Positions 60,589 through 64,000 of a DNA stretch of 64,000 bases are shown piece by piece. Under the pieces are notes generated by a model, which searched no databases, was not told where the DNA came from, and saw only the letters and a program-made list of their open reading frames with translations. How positions within the stretch are numbered: position 1 is the first letter of the stretch; each line of letters starts with the position of its first letter. A program made the position numbers and the translations under genes. The stretch is from Halobacteriovorax sp. DA5 (GTDB lineage: Bacteria > Bdellovibrionota > Bacteriovoracia > Bacteriovoracales > Bacteriovoracaceae). Location: contig NZ_PPDJ01000009.1 of NCBI RefSeq assembly GCF_002903145.1, positions 186,001-250,000 on the forward strand. The letters run 5' to 3'.

Positions 60589-61920
60589 ATGCATAAGAAA
60601 GCATTTGGTTTACTTTCCGTCTTACTACTCACTCTCACTGTTTTAACACAGTATACTCAGGTCGATCGCTCTGAATATTCGTATTTTAGTACGAGAGCTC
60701 CTGCATCTGTTGCAGATATGGAGAGGCTAGAGACTTTATTAGCAGTTGATAAACTTGATTACTATATCGGCGAGTACGTTAATAATTTTGGAAAGAAGAT
60801 TGATGGGGAATCATTAGATGTTCTTAAAAAAGTTGAGCTTGATTATATCGTCGATAAATATTCAAGCGATTCAAGAATATTTGATGCAAAAAATTATGAT
60901 GCAATCATTTATGATATTCTAAAAGATCGATTAGGTAAGAAGCCTTCTGGGACAAAAACAAGCTATGAATGGGGTTATAACTTCTTTAAGAATAAGCTTA
61001 ATGAAGGTTTTACTCTTCTAGATTCTAAGATTAAACCAAAAGATGATTCAGCTGTTACTAAAGTAGAGCCGCGATCAGAATTCACTCTTCCTGATCAAGG
61101 AATTAAAAATGGTGAATTAACTCTAGATGCGGATCACTATATTTCTAATCGAACAACACGTGCTGTATTTTGGGAAGCTGTTGAAAGTAATCGCGATGTA
61201 GAATTTCACCTTGAGAACTCAAGAGAATTTTTAAAAAATCTTCAGGCAAATGGTGGTCAGATATTAAAGGAAATCCGTCCTTTTGCTAATAATTATAATA
61301 AAATTTATGCTGTTCAATATCCTGGAGAATCAACTTATCGCTACGCTATCACGGCCATTGGTGGGAAAGATCGCCTTAATCACTTAATGTTACAATTTGG
61401 ACTTTCTAAAAGAGGTCACACTGTAACTAATAAGGTGAGAATCTTTGGTGATCTGGATGAGACTCACAAAATGATGGAGGATGAGTTATCAGGTATTTTT
61501 AGACATTTACCAAAATCTGAAAGAGTCATCATTGGTCAAAAGGGTGCTATTGAGAGGACGTTTGAAACGTTATGGAAAGTACGTGCACTTAAAAATCTTT
61601 ACGAAGACGAGCCTGATTTGGTGCTTTCACATATTTCGGATAAATTGAAAGACTCCTTTAAAGCGTTAATGGCTGATGGTGATATTAAGAAATACGATAT
61701 TTTTAAAAATAAAAAAGATGTCGAAACAGCTTATACGAAATTAGAAAAGACAATTAAGGCCAAGGGGATAGAACCTTTTGAGTTTAAGAAATATGACTAT
61801 GATAACTATGTTATCTCAATGTCTGATCTTGTCTTTAAAAATTCTGAAGGTGAAGACGTTGTTTGGCGTGTTGTTGCTAACAGTTGGGGGATGAGATCTC
61901 TCCACTTGCTAAGGCCTTAA
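60589..61920 (+). CDS. N-terminal part of a frame-split exported effector-like protein
   Basis: The ATG at 60589 has AAAGAGGAATAC upstream and follows the lipoprotein gene by 14 bases. The 443-residue frame has an N-terminal hydrophobic segment (about 5-20) and may be secreted or membrane anchored. Residues 1-434 match no family I know, although ITAIGGKDRLNHLML and VVANSWG resemble parts of Rossmann-like or phosphorylase folds. After GGG at 61888-61890 the frame ends in a nine-residue unlike tail (MRSLHLLRP). The minus-one frame continues smoothly (DEISPLAKALKNTGHKNIT) and is open to the window end, so this is the first part of a split gene. Confidence 0.6.
   Translation: MHKKAFGLLSVLLLTLTVLTQYTQVDRSEYSYFSTRAPASVADMERLETLLAVDKLDYYIGEYVNNFGKKIDGESLDVLKKVELDYIVDKYSSDSRIFDAKNYDAIIYDILKDRLGKKPSGTKTSYEWGYNFFKNKLNEGFTLLDSKIKPKDDSAVTKVEPRSEFTLPDQGIKNGELTLDADHYISNRTTRAVFWEAVESNRDVEFHLENSREFLKNLQANGGQILKEIRPFANNYNKIYAVQYPGESTYRYAITAIGGKDRLNHLMLQFGLSKRGHTVTNKVRIFGDLDETHKMMEDELSGIFRHLPKSERVIIGQKGAIERTFETLWKVRALKNLYEDEPDLVLSHISDKLKDSFKALMADGDIKKYDIFKNKKDVETAYTKLEKTIKAKGIEPFEFKKYDYDNYVISMSDLVFKNSEGEDVVWRVVANSWGMRSLHLLRP
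61881..61893 (+). other. Frame change at a run of five G
   Basis: CAGTTGGGGGATG places five G at 61886-61890. Reading through in the annotated frame gives a stop after nine codons (61918-61920). Shifting one base back (or one extra G) gives a frame open from 61881 to 64000, about 700 codons. A natural loss of one G, a sequencing error or programmed minus-one slippage could each explain it. Confidence 0.75.
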
Positions 61921-64000
61921 AGAATACTGGACATAAGAATATAACATATATCGGTACTGCGGGAGCGTTTCCTGATAAAGGCTATAGTGTTGGTGATCTT
62001 GTGATTCCTTCACATACTCGTTTAGACGGAGAAAGCAAAAAACTTCGTGGAACGATTATGGATATTGATGGTGCTAAAGTCGGTGGTACTGTTGATCATG
62101 TTTATTCTCCTTTTATTGAAACAAATGAGTGGTTAACAGAGAGTTCTAGTCATTCAGATTTTGTTGAAGTTGAAGTAAGTCACTTAAGAAAAATTCTTAA
62201 TGGTCAAGATGATGATCTCCAAGCTTATCTTCTAATTTCAGATGTTTTAAATTCTGAAGGTGAAACACTCGCATCTGCCACTGGTGCAAAAAGAAGAAAT
62301 TCATTGAATAAACTTCTCTATGCAATGCTTGATAGAGACAAAGTAGGTATTCCTCAAGGAGTAAATACTGCTGATAACCACATTGGAATATTGAGAAGTA
62401 CAATTGATAAAGTACTAGGGAATAAGGCAAATACATTAAAGTATTATGTCTTTTCAATGCTAAAGGATAATAAGAATGTTTCTGAAGCAGAGATTCAGGC
62501 CGTAGTCGATTCAGTTGATAACTTTAGTGATAATTACTTTACAAAGAGAATTACTGAATCATCTGAAGTTTCAGGCTATGTTTTAAGAAAGCTTGAAGAG
62601 TTTGGGCATATGCCAAAGATTTCTATCGATAAGAAATTTGTTGATGGTAAGTGGCATCCTAAAACAGATAAGATTATTATCAACGTTCATGCTGATACAG
62701 ATGCTATTGTTGAGCAATATAAAGAAGTTGTTGCTGACTTAGAAAAAGAAATTAGTAAGGTTTCAAAGTTTTGTGAAATCAATTTTATAAGAGGACCTCC
62801 ATCTGAGGAATTTGTTACAATTCCAAAATACGTAGGTCTTGACAGTGACTTCCTTGTAAATCTTTATTCTCAGTCCGCATTTAAGCAAGCTGGTCTTGAT
62901 GCACAAGTTACTTATAATGGTAATTTAAAATTTAATTTCCTACCTACTGTTAATAACTCAGATGTTTGTGTTGATGATAAATTCTGTCACTTATCATTTT
63001 TTAAACCAGACCAATCAACAAAAGATCTTTTAGTCGATTTTGATACACATGCAAAATTTAAAGCACAATTTGATAAAGATCCTGTTTATATTTTTAATGA
63101 ATACATTAAGTCAGCTAACTTACAAGGAAATGCTAAAAACTACAGATATGAAGTTGTAGTTGAAAAGAATGCTACACTTGAAGATGGAAAGCTTGCTGAA
63201 ATTGTTCCAGATGTTGATCCTGAAAAAGGGCTTCTAATAAAGGTACGTTTTACAGAGGAAGGATATAAGAATCCTCTGGTTATTTTAGAAGAGGCTATGC
63301 ATGTGGAGCAAATTACACGCAATGGCGACTTCTTGAAACATCCGGTATTTTGGGCCGAAGCAGCTTTAAATGCAAAGCATGGATCAATGCGTTCTCGTGA
63401 GTTTTTAGCACGTGCAGAAGTAGATGCTATGGATAAGCTAACTAATATGATGAGAGGCTACTTCCAAGGAAGTGCTGATGAAGCACTTTCTAAAATTGAG
63501 CAATATGCAAATACGAGAAAAGAACACGCGTCTAAAATTGTAAATAACCTTAAGAAGAAAGTGCGTTCTGAAAAGACTGTTCGAAATGGTTTGGCCAAAC
63601 AATGGAAAGAACTTCATAAAGCACTTGAGGCGCAAGATCTCAAGTTAGATGATTATATTTCTTCAGGTAATCGTAAGAAAGTGGCAGAACTTATTGAAGC
63701 TTATATGCCATGGGAACAAATGGAGCCAACTGAGATTGCAGCTTGGCAAAGATGGTTAAAAGAAATTGAAAATCCAAGTGATGACTTCTTTGTGAGCTTT
63801 AGAGGCCTAGGAGATGATCTTGTTCGAGAATCAGATGATGGTGGACACTTCCTTATGGCCAAAATGCTAACTAAGAATCAGGGAAGTTATACGAGAAGGC
63901 TTCGTTCTTTAAAAACTTTCTTTGATAAAAAAATTAGTAAAAAGTCAGGTCAATATATGCCAGTTGAATTTCAATCGTTGGCCGCAGTATTTAAAGGGCA
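61890..64000 (+). CDS. C-terminal part of the frame-split effector-like protein (runs off window)
   Basis: About 703 codons are open to the window edge with normal codon use and no internal stop, and no start codon with a ribosome site lies at its beginning, so it continues 60589-61920. It begins with a nucleoside-phosphorylase-like stretch (ITYIGTAGAFPDKGYSVGDL then VIP), then a long region without recognised family, E-E-A-M-H (63288-63302, an HExxH-like or E-E-x-x-H site in LEEAMHVEQI), and at 63664-63930 a second copy of the ADP-ribosyltransferase-like module start with VSFRGLGDD (Arg codon 63801-63803). The S-T-S and E-x-E parts would lie beyond the window. Confidence 0.6.
63664..63930 (+). 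repeat. Copy 2 of duplicated ADP-ribosyltransferase-like module start
   Basis: Encodes NRKKVAELIEAYMPWEQMEP, a VSFRG Arg site and LTKNQGSYTRRLRSL, matching the lipoprotein at 59597-59887 in order and spacing. It is the end of the visible part of the second effector-like protein. Confidence 0.75.

Noticed and set aside
62197..63635. Minus-strand short frames opposite the right-end gene
   Set aside because: They lie opposite the long plus-strand frame that is open to the window edge, have no ribosome sites and no family signal. The plus-strand frame has consistent codon use and a duplicated domain.

Overview
The window is a gene-dense, AT-rich bacterial chromosome segment of about 64 kb. It has short intergenic gaps, many overlapping stop/start pairs, mixed gene orientation, one tRNA, and no rRNA, transposase, phage gene or CRISPR array. 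I infer a Gram-negative predator-type bacterium of the Bdellovibrionota, most like Bacteriovoracaceae/Halobacteriovorax. The basis is low GC, frequent TTG starts, many lipoproteins and outer-membrane barrels, single-chain glycyl-tRNA synthetase, HemJ-type haem synthesis and many small secreted proteins without recognisable family. No species-level marker was available, so this is inference.

Layout. 1-5427 (minus strand): the end of a secreted protein, an exported phospholipase-D-like protein, a lone acyltransferase (E2-core) domain, a DUF1653 protein, hemJ and pckA. 5660-9085 (plus): alaS and two small unknown genes. 9082-11571 (minus): two tandem paralogous membrane histidine kinases. Then initiator tRNA-fMet, a small unknown gene with a flagellar-sigma-like promoter, and trpS. 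13305-15924 (minus): rlmH, rsfS, obgE, rpmA, rplU, which are ribosome-assembly and ribosomal-protein genes. 16170-21760: unknown genes, a dicarboxylate/amino-acid symporter, an MltD-like transglycosylase and an unknown protein. 21914-29534: one porin-like barrel followed by a tandem array of six paralogous barrels that share an invariant mature N-terminus. 29531-35995: trmL, pepA, an LptF/G permease, a RodZ-like protein, a TPR lipoprotein and a TrmA/RlmD-type methyltransferase. 36004-39770: a TrkH/KtrB plus TrkA/KtrA potassium system with a kinase-less HAMP-PAS sensor. 39860-48593: lepA, an unknown, a flippase-like membrane protein, ugd, a nitrilase, a small membrane protein, a NifU-like protein, rsmE, a compact helicase and a recO-like gene. 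48588-50789 (minus): a compact four-gene envelope operon (redoxin, two YtkA-like Met/His-rich proteins, a CC-GGG barrel) that looks metal-related. 50854-53567: a GIY-YIG protein and a U32 peptidase/hydroxylase. 53883-58805: glyS, ppdK and a serine beta-lactamase-like protein coupled to ppdK.

58892-64000 is the most unusual part. A lipoprotein whose C-terminal half carries an R-S-E arrangement typical of ADP-ribosyltransferases is followed by a second, much larger exported protein. The larger protein is split by a single-base frame change in a run of five G and continues, open, to the window edge. Its far end repeats the first part of the ADP-ribosyltransferase-like module. A nucleoside-phosphorylase-like stretch and an E-E-x-x-H motif lie between. 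These look like a small family of exported multi-domain effectors. The first gene has a flagellar-sigma-type promoter candidate.

How it fits together: most of the window is housekeeping (translation, ribosome assembly, gluconeogenic PEP metabolism through pckA and ppdK, potassium uptake, envelope growth). Accessory material is concentrated in the barrel array, the metal-like operon and the right-hand effector cluster.
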